NCBI GenBank assembly: GCA_963799415.1
Contig: CAWCXI010000013.1
Span: 244,462-308,461 of the forward strand
Origin: JAMXLO01 sp963799415
GTDB lineage: Bacteria > Pseudomonadota > Alphaproteobacteria > Acetobacterales > Acetobacteraceae
Length of the DNA: 64,000 nucleotides
Direction of reading: 5' to 3'
Made by a program: the position numbers and the translations under genes
Notes under the pieces: generated by a model
Database searches by the model: none
What the model was told of the DNA's origin: nothing
What the model saw: only the letters and a program-made list of their open reading frames with translations
Part shown: positions 16,498 through 28,305 of the stretch, piece by piece
How positions within the stretch are numbered: the stretch's first letter is position 1
Layout of the letters: each line of letters starts with the position of its first letter

Positions 16498-18552
16498 ATG
16501 CCGGAACTCTTCCTCGAGCTGTTCAGCGAGGAGATTCCGGCGCGCATGCAGGCGCGTGGGGCCGAGGACTTGGGCAGGCTGTGCGGCGAGGCCTTGGTCC
16601 AACTGGCGCCCGCCAATGTCCGTACGTTCTTCGGCCCCCGGCGCATCGCACTTGCGGCGGACGTGGCGTCCATGGTCGCCGCCAGCAGCACGGTGGAGCG
16701 CGGCCCGCGCACCAGCGCGCCCGAACAGGCGCTTGCCGGCTTCCTGCGCAAGCACAGTGCGACACGCGAGCAGTTGCGCCAGGAGGCCGACTACTGGGTG
16801 CTGGAGAAGGCCGCTGACGCAATACCCGCCGCCACGCTGATCGCCGGCGCATTGCCGCCGTTGCTGCGCCGCTTCCCTTGGCCGAAGTCGATGCGCTGGG
16901 GCGGTACGAGCAATTTCACCTGGGTCCGCCCGCTACGCCGCATCGTCTGCCTGCTGGACGGCGAGGTGGTGCCGTTCGACCTGCGCGACGGCGAGGACGA
17001 TGGGCACGAGCTGGCGTCGGCCAATCTGACAGAGGGCCACCGCTTCCTGGCACCCGGCGCCTTCATGGTGACCTCCTGCGCGGATTGGGCGGACGGCCTG
17101 CGCGAGCGCCGCGTCCTGGTGGATGCCGCGGAGTGCAAGCGCGTCATCGCGGAGGGAATCGCCGCGCTGACCAACGAAGCGCAGGTAGTGGACGATCCCG
17201 GGCTGCTTGATGAGGTCACCGGACTGGTGGAATGGCCGGTGCCGCTGCTCGGCCGCATCGACGATGCCTACATGGATCTGCCGCCTGAAGTGCGGCAGGT
17301 CTCCATGCGGGTGAACCAGCGTTATTTCGCCTTCCGTAACCACGACGGCTCAGCCGCGCCGTATTTCGGCTTCGTCGCCAACATCCAGCCGGCGGACGGC
17401 GGCGCGACCTCGATCGCCGGCAACGAGCGCGTGCTGCGTGCCCGCTTCGCCGATGCACGCCACTTCTGGGACCTCGATCGCAAGGCGCGGCTTGAATCGC
17501 GCGTGCCGCTGCTGGACCACGTAACCTTCCACGCCAGGCTCGGTTCGCAAGGCGAGCGGGTGCACCGGCTGGAACGCCTGGCCGAGGAGATGGCCCCGCT
17601 GGTCGGCGCCGGCCCGGCGCTGGCACGCGCCGCCGCTCGGCTCGCCAAGGCGGATCTGCTCACCGGCATGGTCGGCGAATTCCCCGAACTGCAAGGCGTG
17701 ATGGGCCGTTACTACGCTCTCCACGACGGCGAGGAGCGCCTGGTGGCCGACGCAATTCGCGATCATTACGCGCCTCGCGGCCCGGGCGACGCGGTCCCTA
17801 CCGCCGCCGTGTCGATCACGGTGGCTCTGGCGGACAAGCTCGACCTACTGGTGGGCTTCTTCGCGATCGGCGAACGACCGACGGGCGCCGGCGACCCCTT
17901 CGCCCTGCGCCGCGCCGCGCTCGGCATTATTCGCATCATCCGTGAGAACGGGCTGCGACTGCATTTGATCCCGCTGATCGACCTGGCGGGCCAGGGCTGG
18001 CATCACCGTGGCGTGCATCCGATACCACCCCAGGAAATACTGGATTTCCTCGCCGAACGTCTGCGCGTGCAGCTTCGCGCCGAAGGGGCACGACACGACG
18101 TGCTGACCGCGGTGTTCGCCGCCGGCGCCGATGACGACATCTCACGCCTGCTGGCTCGCACGGATGCGGTTGCAGCCTTGCTGGCCACCGACGACGGCGC
18201 GAACCTGCTCACGACCTATCGGCGCGCCGCAAATATCCTACGGATCGAAAACCGCAAGGATGGCCCTCACGATGGCCCGCTGGACGAGGGTCGCCTGAGA
18301 ACACCAGAGGAACATCGTGTGGCAAGCGGCATCGCCGAAGCCGATGAGAGCATTTCACAGCATCTCCGGGATGACGATTATGAGAGCGCTTTGCGGGTTC
18401 TCGCCAACCTGCGCGCCCCTCTCGATGCGTTTTTTGATAAGGTCACCGTGAACGCACCGGAGCCTGATTTGCGCCAAAATCGTTTGCGTCTTCTTCATAA
18501 AGTCCGGTCAACGATGGACCGCATTGCCGACTTCGGAAAAATCGAGGGCTGA
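16498..18552 (+). CDS. glyS: Glycyl-tRNA synthetase beta subunit
   Basis: A 684-residue beta subunit, which binds and helps charge tRNA-Gly. It starts MPELFLELFSEEIPARMQARG, the invariant start of GlyS, and has KSMRWGGTSNFTWVRPLRRIV, MRVNQRYFAFRNHDG, ADKLDLLVGFFAIGERPTGAGDPFALRRAALGI (the HD-like region) and the C-terminal anticodon-binding part ending LLHKVRSTMDRIADFGKIEG. Full length. ppdK follows after six bases. Confidence 0.96.
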   Translation: MPELFLELFSEEIPARMQARGAEDLGRLCGEALVQLAPANVRTFFGPRRIALAADVASMVAASSTVERGPRTSAPEQALAGFLRKHSATREQLRQEADYWVLEKAADAIPAATLIAGALPPLLRRFPWPKSMRWGGTSNFTWVRPLRRIVCLLDGEVVPFDLRDGEDDGHELASANLTEGHRFLAPGAFMVTSCADWADGLRERRVLVDAAECKRVIAEGIAALTNEAQVVDDPGLLDEVTGLVEWPVPLLGRIDDAYMDLPPEVRQVSMRVNQRYFAFRNHDGSAAPYFGFVANIQPADGGATSIAGNERVLRARFADARHFWDLDRKARLESRVPLLDHVTFHARLGSQGERVHRLERLAEEMAPLVGAGPALARAAARLAKADLLTGMVGEFPELQGVMGRYYALHDGEERLVADAIRDHYAPRGPGDAVPTAAVSITVALADKLDLLVGFFAIGERPTGAGDPFALRRAALGIIRIIRENGLRLHLIPLIDLAGQGWHHRGVHPIPPQEILDFLAERLRVQLRAEGARHDVLTAVFAAGADDDISRLLARTDAVAALLATDDGANLLTTYRRAANILRIENRKDGPHDGPLDEGRLRTPEEHRVASGIAEADESISQHLRDDDYESALRVLANLRAPLDAFFDKVTVNAPEPDLRQNRLRLLHKVRSTMDRIADFGKIEG

Positions 18553-18558
18553 TTTGCA

Positions 18559-21228
<2,670 letters not shown>

Positions 21229-21448
21229 CCGCGGGGCTGCGCGCTGGGACGGGACCGAGCGCGCCGCCACATCCTGCTACGCAGTCGTGAGATCCGCTTA
21301 GGCGAATATCTGCCGGACCAGTGCGGGTGGGGCAGGCGGCTGACCCAGCGGCAGGTGCCTTCCTTGCTGAAATCAACCGATCCGAGATACATCGGCACGG
21401 ACCCGTCAGCGGCTGATGGAGCCGTATGCGCACTCCGGGGAGCGACAA

Positions 21449-21682
21449 ATGCCGGAACCGGACCGAGATCACGAACATGCCGTCCGAGAAAGAGCGTACT
21501 ACATTTGGGAGCGCGACGGTCGCCCCGAAGGGCAGGCCGAAGCTCATTGGGTGTCGGCGGCTCGTGAACAGTCCGTCCATGAACCCGCAGACGAGTTCAT
21601 GGACGACGAAGAGAAGATTCTTGCAGGCCGGCCAGATGCAAATATGCCAGCGTTGCTGACAAAGGATGTACACGGCGGGTAA
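21449..21682 (+). CDS. DUF2934 family small protein
   Basis: A protein of about 77 residues containing AVRERAYYIWERDGRPEGQAEAHW, the whole DUF2934 signature, followed by an acidic tail (DEFMDDEEKILAG). The start at 21449 (MPEPDRDHEH) is preceded by GGGGAG about 10 bases upstream; an earlier in-frame ATG lies at 21416. Function unknown. The 220 bases between ppdK and this gene hold nothing else that I recognise. Confidence 0.75.
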   Translation: MPEPDRDHEHAVRERAYYIWERDGRPEGQAEAHWVSAAREQSVHEPADEFMDDEEKILAGRPDANMPALLTKDVHGG

Positions 21683-21806
21683 CCAGACCGAGGCAAGAGC
21701 CAGCACAGCATCACGCGCGACGTTCACCTGTTACCATCGACGGTTCCGCTTGCCGGCGGCCACCTCCCCGACTACCTTACCTTTGTCTTACTTTACGGTT
21801 CCAACC

Positions 21807-22088
21807 ATGGCCGATGCAGCCAGATCCACGACGACGCTGTCGACCAAGGGCCAGGTCATCCTGCCGGCAGCCATCCGCCGCCGGCACAACTGGCGGCCGG
21901 GCACAAGGCTGGCGGTCGAGGAAACAGCGGACGGCGTATTGCTGCGGCCAGCGCCGGCCTTCCCGCCCACCACGACCGAGGAGGTCTTCGGCTGCCTGCG
22001 CCACGAGGGCGAACCGAAAACATTAGAGGAGATGCGGGACGGCATCGCAGCCGAAGTGCGGCGACGCTATGCTCGTGGTCGATACTAA
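21807..22088 (+). CDS. AbrB/SpoVT-type antitoxin
   Basis: A protein of about 93 residues with a swapped-hairpin AbrB fold: STTTLSTKGQVILPAAIRRR and WRPGTRLAVEETADGVLLRP near the N-terminus, then a C-terminal toxin-binding tail (EEMRDGIAAEVRRRYARGRY). The family start at 21807 is chosen; the open frame runs back to 21666 without family similarity. It overlaps the next PIN gene by 20 bases and should be its antitoxin and repressor. Confidence 0.88.
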   Translation: MADAARSTTTLSTKGQVILPAAIRRRHNWRPGTRLAVEETADGVLLRPAPAFPPTTTEEVFGCLRHEGEPKTLEEMRDGIAAEVRRRYARGRY

Positions 22089-22458
22089 CGTCGTCGTCAG
22101 ACACCTGACGAACGATGACAAGGCGCAAGGCGCGCGCTCTCGTCGCCTGATCGAGCAGCACGACGTATTCCTACCACTGACGGTGTTACTGGAAGTCGAG
22201 TGGGTGCTGCGCAGCGTGTACGGCTTGCCGGCAGCGACAGTTGTCCGCGCGCTGCGTGGCTTCGCGGGCCTACCACGCGTGACGGTCGAGAGCGCCGACA
22301 CGGCAGCCGCGGCACTCAACTGGGCGGAGCAGGGACTGGACCTGGCCGATGCGCTTCACCTTGCCACGGCGCGTGGGTACGAGGGGATGGCAAGCTTCGA
22401 CAAGGCTCTGGCAAGGACGGCGCGGCGGGTCGGAGCGCCGACGGTGAGGGAGGCGTAG
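22069..22458 (+). CDS. PIN-domain toxin (VapC-like)
   Basis: A 129-residue PIN-domain protein. Acidic catalytic positions are in VVDTNVVVRHLTNDD (Asp-5), LTVLLEVEWVLRS (Glu), LDLADALHLATARG (Asp near 93) and MASFDKALARTA (Asp near 110). It starts inside the antitoxin gene. Together they form a complete type II toxin-antitoxin module, different in subfamily from the pair between glyQ and glyS. It sits directly upstream of the catabolic operon. Confidence 0.9.
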   Translation: MLVVDTNVVVRHLTNDDKAQGARSRRLIEQHDVFLPLTVLLEVEWVLRSVYGLPAATVVRALRGFAGLPRVTVESADTAAAALNWAEQGLDLADALHLATARGYEGMASFDKALARTARRVGAPTVREA

Positions 22459-22537
22459 GGCCTGTCACCGGTGCGTGGTCATCGCGCCGGCACTGCGCTA
22501 CAATCCCTCCATATGCCAATCGAAAGGAAACGGTGAA

Positions 22538-23113
22538 ATGCCCAACCGAGCAGCCACGCCCGTCGGCCTGAACCATCTGGTCCTGAACGTGCGCAACATC
22601 GAGGAATCGCATCGCTTCTGGACCGAGACCGTCGGGTTCAAGCAGGTCGGTGAAATCCATGCCTCTCCGCAGCGCCCGAACCCGCCGAAGATGCGTTTCT
22701 ACAGCGGCGATCACGGTGGCGGTTCGATGAGCCACCACGACGTCGCCCTGATCGAGAACCCGAACCTGCCGCCTCCCCCGGCCGAATGGACCATGAGCGG
22801 CGGAACGTGCGCGATCAGCCACATCGCCATCGCGTATCCGGATCGCGAGGCGTGGCTCAAGCAGCTCGCGTATCTCCAGGAGCGTGGCGTGAAGTTCGAC
22901 CGCCGCGTCGATCACGGCATGACCCACAGCCTCTATATCCACGATCCGAACGGCTATGGCGTCGAGCTGCTGTACGAACTGCCGCGTGAAGTGTGGGAAG
23001 GCGACATCGATGCCGCGCTGAACTTCGCCAAGCAATTGCCGACCGAAGGCCCCGAGGCGCTGAAGGACACGGCAGAAGGCGTGCCGGTGTTCAAGCAGCC
23101 CGTCACCGCCTGA
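22538..23113 (+). CDS. VOC-family extradiol-type dioxygenase
   Basis: A 191-residue vicinal-oxygen-chelate protein. Three metal ligands are in the expected places: His in GLNHLVLNVRNIEESHRFW, His in AISHIAIAYPDREAW, and Glu in PNGYGVELLYELP. The pattern and the surrounding residues resemble single-domain ring-cleavage dioxygenases and glyoxalase-like proteins. The start at 22538 is the first ATG with family similarity. As first gene of the operon it would supply the ring-opening step, but the actual substrate is not shown by the sequence. Confidence 0.82.
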   Translation: MPNRAATPVGLNHLVLNVRNIEESHRFWTETVGFKQVGEIHASPQRPNPPKMRFYSGDHGGGSMSHHDVALIENPNLPPPPAEWTMSGGTCAISHIAIAYPDREAWLKQLAYLQERGVKFDRRVDHGMTHSLYIHDPNGYGVELLYELPREVWEGDIDAALNFAKQLPTEGPEALKDTAEGVPVFKQPVTA

Positions 23114-23121
23114 GGTCAACC

Positions 23122-23508
23122 ATGGCAAAGCGTCAGAGCGTCAACGGGTCTCGTGCGCGCCACGAGAACCCGATCCCGAACGCCAGCCGCATCGGCAACA
23201 TCGTGATGTCGAGCGTGATCGGCGGATCGAACCCAGGCACGCGTGAGTTGCCGCCGACATTGGAGCAGCAGGTCGCCAACGTGTTTGGCTACATCCGCCA
23301 CGACGTCGAGGCCGCCGGCGGCTCCGTCGACGACATCATCAAGATCACCTTCTGGGTGAAGGACCCTGCGAAGCAGCGCGCGGCCCTGAACGACGAGTGG
23401 GTTAAGATGTTCCCTGATCCAAACGCGCGGCCAGCGCGGCACACGCAGCCGTTGCCTGCCGACAGCCGCGCGCAGGTACAGGCCGACTTCGTCGCGGTGT
23501 TGTCCTGA
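23122..23508 (+). CDS. Rid (YjgF/YER057c/UK114) family protein
   Basis: A 128-residue protein of the Rid family: NASRIGNIVMSSVIGG, QQVANVFGYIRHDVEAAGGS, DDIIKITFWVKD and ARPARHTQPLP. The conserved arginine of the RPAR loop is present. At the C-terminus, where RidA has VEIEAIA, this protein has AQVQADFVAVLS, so the RidA glutamate is replaced by glutamine. It is thus not a standard 2-aminoacrylate deaminase. Some Rid relatives are 2-aminomuconate deaminases in nitrogen-containing ring cleavage pathways, which would fit between a dioxygenase and a hydratase. That is inference. Confidence 0.8.
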   Translation: MAKRQSVNGSRARHENPIPNASRIGNIVMSSVIGGSNPGTRELPPTLEQQVANVFGYIRHDVEAAGGSVDDIIKITFWVKDPAKQRAALNDEWVKMFPDPNARPARHTQPLPADSRAQVQADFVAVLS

Positions 23509-23511
23509 ACG

Positions 23512-24331
23512 ATGCTGGATGAGCGAACGATCGAGACGATCGCCCGCGCCTACCACACGGCGGAGAAGCGGCGGGAACGCACGCGGCCGCCAAGTGTGGT
23601 TTATCCGGGCTTCACCACCGAGGACGCCTACGCCGTTCAGCGCAGGTGGGTGGCGATCAAGGTGGCGGAAGGCAACCGGATCAAGGGCCACAAGATCGGC
23701 CTGACCTCGCGGGCGATGCAACGCCAAGCCAACATCACCGAGCCCGACTACGGCGCGCTGATGGAGGACATGTTCTACCCGGACGGCGCGCAGATCCCGA
23801 TCGGCCGCTTCATCCAGCCGCGGCTCGAATGCGAACTCGGCTTCGTCATCGGCCGGCGCTTGAAGGGTCCGGACTGCACGATCTTCGACGCGCTGAATGC
23901 GACCGACTACGTGGTGCCTGCCGCCGAGATCGTCGACGGGCGAACCCATCGCGTCGATCCCGAGACCAACACGCCACGCTGCGTGCTCGACAGCATCGCC
24001 GACAACGCGGGCAACGCGGCCGTGGTCGTGGGCGGCCGACCGGTGAAGCCTATGGAGGTGGACCTGCGCTGGGTCGCCGCTCTCTGCTACCGCAACGGCA
24101 TCATCGAGGAGTCTCGGCGTCGCCGCCGCTGTGCTGAACCATCCGGCCAACGGCATCGCCTGGCTCGCCAACAAGCTGGCACCGTTCGATGTCGCGCTGG
24201 AGCCCGGACAGTTCGTGCTCAGCGGCTCGTTCACCGGCGTGGTGGAGGCGCGCGCCGGCGACCAGTTCCACATCGACTACGGACCGCTCGGCTCGATCTC
24301 ATGCCGGTTCGTCGAGACGCCCAGCGCATGA
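23512..24331 (+). pseudogene. 2-oxo-hept-4-ene-1,7-dioate / 2-oxopent-4-enoate hydratase family (HpcG/MhpD), one frameshift
   Basis: A FAH-fold hydratase of about 270 residues. The first frame gives RIKGHKIGLTSRAMQRQANI, TEPDYGALMEDMF and IQPRLECELGFVIGRRL (family metal-binding glutamates). At 24110-24114 (GAGGAGTCTCGGCG) one extra base shifts the frame; removing it gives EESGVAAAVLNHPANGIAWL, which continues in the second frame through NKLAPFDVALEPGQFVLSGSFTG to a stop at 24331. Because of the shift the first frame runs straight into the next gene and looks like a 1057-residue fusion, which I reject. The reaction is hydration of a 2-oxo-4-enoic acid after ring cleavage. Its stop overlaps the next ATG. 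Confidence 0.85.
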
Positions 24332-26685
24332 ACGACATCGCGAACTCTTCTGCCACGATGAAGTTCGGTGTCGGCCAGCCGATCCGACGCCTCGAGGACG
24401 TGCGGTTGCTCACCGGCAAGGGCCGCTACCAGGACGACCAGACGCTGCACCGGCAGACCTGGTGCGTGTTCGTGCGCTCGCCTCACGCGCATGCGCGGAT
24501 CAGCTCGATCGACACTGCGGCGGCGGAGTCCGCGCCGGGCGTGGTGGCGGTGTACACAGGAACCGATTATGCAAACGACGGCATTGCGATGCCGAAGGCG
24601 GTGATGCCGCGCAAGAAGCGCGACGGCTCGCCGATGTTCGCGCCGCAACGTCCCGCGCTCGTCGTCGATCGCACACGCTATGTCGGCGATCCGGTGGCGA
24701 TGGTGATTGCCGAGACACCGGCGCAGGCGAAGGACGCGGCGGAACTCGTTATCGTGGACTACGAGCCGCTGCCATCGGTGACGTCGGTTGCCGAAGCTGC
24801 GGAGCCGGACGCGCCACGTGTGTGGGACGACAACCCGGACAACATCTCGCACACCACCGAGCGCGGCAACCGCGCGGCGACCGAGGCCGCGTTTGCCCAG
24901 GCGGCCCACATCGTCAAACGGCGCTACGTGGTCACGCGCGTCCACGCGCAGTACATGGAGCCGCGCGGCGCGATCGGCACCTACGATCCGGCGGAAGATC
25001 GCTACACGCTGTTCGCCGACGTGAACTACCCACACCGCGTGCGCAACATGCTCGCCAACATGGTGTTCAAGGTGCCGGAGAGTCAGGTCCGCGTGGTATG
25101 TCGCGACGTAGGCGGCGGCTTTGGCGCGAAGGGCTGGCAGTATGTCGAGCACCGGCTGACGCTGTGGGCGGCGCGCAAGATCGAACGGCCGGTGAAGTGG
25201 CGCTGCGAACGCTCCGAGGTGATCCTCGCCGACGAACACGGCCGCGACAACGTCGGCACGATCGAGCTGGCATTCGATGCCAACGCGAAGATCGTCGGCC
25301 TGCGTCTGCACATGCTCGCCAGCGTCGGCGCCTATATCGCGTCGGATCGCCAGTTGCTGACGCCGTTCGGCCAAATCGGCACCGTGGTCGGCATGTACGA
25401 CATTCCGGCAGCCTGCGTGACCATCGATGCAGTGCTGTCCAACACCAGTCCCACCGCGCCGTATCGCGGCGCCGGCCGACCGGAGGCCAGCTACCTGATA
25501 GAGCGCGCCATGGAGGCCGCGGCGCACGAGCTGAACATCGATCCGATCGAACTGCGCCGGCGCAACCTCATTCCGCAGGCGAAGATGCCGTACAAGACGG
25601 CACTCGGTCCGTTCTACGATTGCGGCGAGTTCAGCCGCAACATGGAGATGGCGCTGGAGGCTGCGGACCACGCCGGTTTCGCCTCGCGCCGCGAGGCTTC
25701 CAGCGCGCGCGGCATGTTGCGCGGTCTCGGCTTCGCCAACGCGATCGAGCAAGCCGCCGGCCCGACGCCGGAATATGCAGAAATTCGTTTCCAGCCGAGC
25801 GGCAGCGCGATTTTGCTGATGGGCACGAAGACGCACGGCCAGGGACACGAGACCGTCTTTAAGCAGATCCTGTGCGAACGCCTCGGTATCGACCCGAAGG
25901 AAGTGCAGTTCATCGACGGCGACACCGATCGCGTCGCGTTCGGCATGGGCTCGAACGGCTCGCGCTCCATGGTGGTCGGCGGGTCTGCGCTGACGCTCGC
26001 TGCGGGGAAGATCATCGACAAGGGCAAGCGGATCGCCGCGCATGTGCTGGAAGCGGCCGAAGCGGATATCGAGTTCGCGGAAGGCAAATTCAGCGTCGCC
26101 GGAACCGATCGTGGCGTGACGCTGAAGGACGTGGCGCGCGCGGCGTTCCAGCCGGCGCGGCTGCCGCCTGACATGGAGCCTGGCTTCTACGAGCACGCCA
26201 CCTACGCGCCGACGCTCAACACATTCCCGAACGGCTGCCACATCTGCGAGGTGGAGATCGATCCCGATACCGGCGTTGTCGACTTGCAGTCCTATCTCGT
26301 CGTCGATGACGTCGGCACAGTGATCAATCCGCTGACGCTGGCTGGGCAAATTCATGGCGGCGTCGCGCAAGGACTCGGCCAGATCCTGATGGAGCAGGTG
26401 GTTTACGAACCGGAATCCGGCCAGTTGCTGACTGCGAGTTTCATGGACTACTGCATGCCCCGCGCCGACGACATGTGCAGCATGCGCATCGTCTCCAACC
26501 CGGTGCCGACCGAAGGTAACCCGCTGGGTGCCAAGGGTGCCGGTGAGGCCGGTTGCGTCGGCGCGATGCCCGCGGTGATGAACGCCATCATGCATGCGCT
26601 GGAACCACTCGGTGTGCACGAACTCGACATGCCCGCGACGAGCGATCGCATCTGGCGCGCGATCCGCGACGCGAAGGCCGCTTAG
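24328..26685 (+). CDS. Xanthine dehydrogenase-family molybdenum hydroxylase, large subunit
   Basis: A 785-residue molybdopterin-binding subunit, the usual size of CoxL-type subunits. Visible motifs: VGQPIRRLEDVRLLTGKGRY at the N-terminus, CRDVGGGFGAKGWQYVEH, YRGAGRPEASYLIERAME, GTKTHGQGHETVFKQIL, and KGAGEAGCVGAMPAVMNAI carrying the catalytic glutamate. These enzymes hydroxylate N-heteroaromatics or aldehydes with water as oxygen donor. The partner FAD (medium) and 2Fe-2S (small) subunits are not in the window, so they must be encoded elsewhere or the protein uses another electron acceptor. The start at 24328 overlaps the hydratase stop (ATGA). Confidence 0.93.
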   Translation: MNDIANSSATMKFGVGQPIRRLEDVRLLTGKGRYQDDQTLHRQTWCVFVRSPHAHARISSIDTAAAESAPGVVAVYTGTDYANDGIAMPKAVMPRKKRDGSPMFAPQRPALVVDRTRYVGDPVAMVIAETPAQAKDAAELVIVDYEPLPSVTSVAEAAEPDAPRVWDDNPDNISHTTERGNRAATEAAFAQAAHIVKRRYVVTRVHAQYMEPRGAIGTYDPAEDRYTLFADVNYPHRVRNMLANMVFKVPESQVRVVCRDVGGGFGAKGWQYVEHRLTLWAARKIERPVKWRCERSEVILADEHGRDNVGTIELAFDANAKIVGLRLHMLASVGAYIASDRQLLTPFGQIGTVVGMYDIPAACVTIDAVLSNTSPTAPYRGAGRPEASYLIERAMEAAAHELNIDPIELRRRNLIPQAKMPYKTALGPFYDCGEFSRNMEMALEAADHAGFASRREASSARGMLRGLGFANAIEQAAGPTPEYAEIRFQPSGSAILLMGTKTHGQGHETVFKQILCERLGIDPKEVQFIDGDTDRVAFGMGSNGSRSMVVGGSALTLAAGKIIDKGKRIAAHVLEAAEADIEFAEGKFSVAGTDRGVTLKDVARAAFQPARLPPDMEPGFYEHATYAPTLNTFPNGCHICEVEIDPDTGVVDLQSYLVVDDVGTVINPLTLAGQIHGGVAQGLGQILMEQVVYEPESGQLLTASFMDYCMPRADDMCSMRIVSNPVPTEGNPLGAKGAGEAGCVGAMPAVMNAIMHALEPLGVHELDMPATSDRIWRAIRDAKAA

Positions 26686-28305
26686 GTGCACGAACTGCGG
26701 ACCGGCGCCGAGTATCGCAATGCGTTGCGCGACGGGCGCAAGGTCTGGGTCATCGGCGAAGGCGCCGTCGACGACGTCACGACGCATCCGGCGACGCGCG
26801 CCATGGTCGATGAGTACGTTGCCTGGTACGACCGGCATTTCGATCCCGCGTGGCAGGATGTCATTCTGACCGCTGACCGCCGGCCCTGGGGTTACGTGCT
26901 GCCGAAGAGCGCGGACGATCTCGTCGGCATGGGACGCTGTTTCGCGGCGACGACCTTCCTCAGCGCCGGCAACATCACGCACACGCCGGCCTATGGACAT
27001 CTGATCGCACTTGGCATCCTCGGCGAGGTGCAGCAGCGCAATGCCTCGGCGCAGCAGATCGACAATGCCGAAGCCTATCGCCAGCACATCGTCCGCACCG
27101 GCCGCTTCCTCACATTCTCCGCGGGCGCCGCGACCATCGGTTATCGCATGCGCCCCGATCCCGCTGATCGCACCGCGCTGCGCATTGTGCGGGAAACCGA
27201 TGCGGGCGTGGTGCTGCGCGGCAAGATCGGCATGCACACCAGCCCCGCCTATGCCGAGGATGTGTATATCGGTTCGCATTGCGGCGTCGACTACGACAAG
27301 CACCGCGCGACCTTTGTGGTGCCGGTGAGCGCGCCTGGCGTCACCGTCATCTGCCGCAGGATCGCCACGCGCGATGCCAATCCGTTCGCATCGCCCCTCA
27401 GCAGTCGTTATGACGAGCTGGACGGACAGATGTGGCTCGACGATGTGCATGTTCCTTGGGAACGCGTGTTCCTGGTGGATCCGTCGCCAGAGCTGATCGC
27501 CCGCTGGCTGTTCTGGCATCAGCTGTATTGCTGGTTGTCGAAGGCGGAGTTCACCCTGGGCGTAGCCCTTGCGTGTACCCATGCGATGGGCCTGACGACG
27601 CATGATGCGACCATCGACTATCTGCTCGACCTGATGACCGACGTGCAGACGGTGCGGAGCTGTCAGGTCGCGGCCGAACGTGATCCGCAATTCACCCAGG
27701 CGGGATACTGCTATCCGAACCAGTGTCATCTCTCGGCCGGCAGCATCGCCATGTTGAAGGCCCGGCCGCGCATGAGCGAGATACTGCGCATAGTCCCTGG
27801 TTCCTCGCTTGTCGTCGCACCGACCGACCGCGACCTCGCCGCGCCCGAGATGGCGGCCGGTCTGGAGGAATCGTTCGGTGGCGGCGGCTACACTGCATTG
27901 CAGCGTGCCGCCTTGCTGCAGATGGCCTGGGACCATGTGTCGTCGTCGCTCGATGCGCGCGAGTTTGCGTTCGAGCTGCACGCCAATGGCGGACTTTCGG
28001 CATGGCGCGGCCGGCTGCGACGCGGCTTCGAAAGCTACAACGAACTGGCCAACGGCGTGCTGCGCCAACTCAGCGTTGCCATGCCCGAGATCGACCTCAG
28101 CAGCATTCGGTACTGCGCCGATGACGCCGCGCCGGCCGGTGGACGTGCGCCCGCCGGGTTCATAACGGAGGAAACCAATGAGCGAATTGTCGCCCAAGAC
28201 GCGGGACGCGTTGCTGCGGGTCGGTACATCAACGCTGACCGGTGTGCTGAACCGCCGCGGCCTGCGCAGCATGTTCATGCAGGACGTCTGGCCCATTCGT
28301 CATGA
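26686..28305 (+). CDS. 4-hydroxyphenylacetate 3-monooxygenase (HpaB) family flavin-dependent oxygenase
   Basis: Starts at GTG 26686, directly after the previous stop. The acyl-CoA-dehydrogenase-like HpaB fold is seen in RTGAEYRNALRDGRKVWVIG, PATRAMVDEYVAWYDRHFDP, FLTFSAGAATIGYRMRPDPA and YDELDGQMWLDDVHVPWERV. The family needs a separate flavin reductase (HpaC), which is absent here. The open frame gives 539 residues, but its last 40 or so lie inside rraA-like coding in another frame. The natural end is probably near 28165-28178, and a small indel in the last 60 bases may have removed the true stop. Ring hydroxylation before cleavage is the likely role; substrate unknown. Confidence 0.85.
   Translation: MHELRTGAEYRNALRDGRKVWVIGEGAVDDVTTHPATRAMVDEYVAWYDRHFDPAWQDVILTADRRPWGYVLPKSADDLVGMGRCFAATTFLSAGNITHTPAYGHLIALGILGEVQQRNASAQQIDNAEAYRQHIVRTGRFLTFSAGAATIGYRMRPDPADRTALRIVRETDAGVVLRGKIGMHTSPAYAEDVYIGSHCGVDYDKHRATFVVPVSAPGVTVICRRIATRDANPFASPLSSRYDELDGQMWLDDVHVPWERVFLVDPSPELIARWLFWHQLYCWLSKAEFTLGVALACTHAMGLTTHDATIDYLLDLMTDVQTVRSCQVAAERDPQFTQAGYCYPNQCHLSAGSIAMLKARPRMSEILRIVPGSSLVVAPTDRDLAAPEMAAGLEESFGGGGYTALQRAALLQMAWDHVSSSLDAREFAFELHANGGLSAWRGRLRRGFESYNELANGVLRQLSVAMPEIDLSSIRYCADDAAPAGGRAPAGFITEETNERIVAQDAGRVAAGRYINADRCAEPPRPAQHVHAGRLAHSS

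Noticed and set aside
23512..26685. A 1057-residue hydratase-molybdenum hydroxylase fusion protein
   Set aside because: The frame joins two genes only because of a one-base insertion near 24112. The hydratase C-terminus continues in the next frame and stops at 24331, and the hydroxylase has its own ATG overlapping that stop.
24277..28296. Leftward ORF of 1339 codons opposite the molybdenum hydroxylase and HpaB genes
   Set aside because: It is the antisense of two well-supported genes in high-GC DNA, is rich in Arg, His and Ala, and has no recognisable domain.
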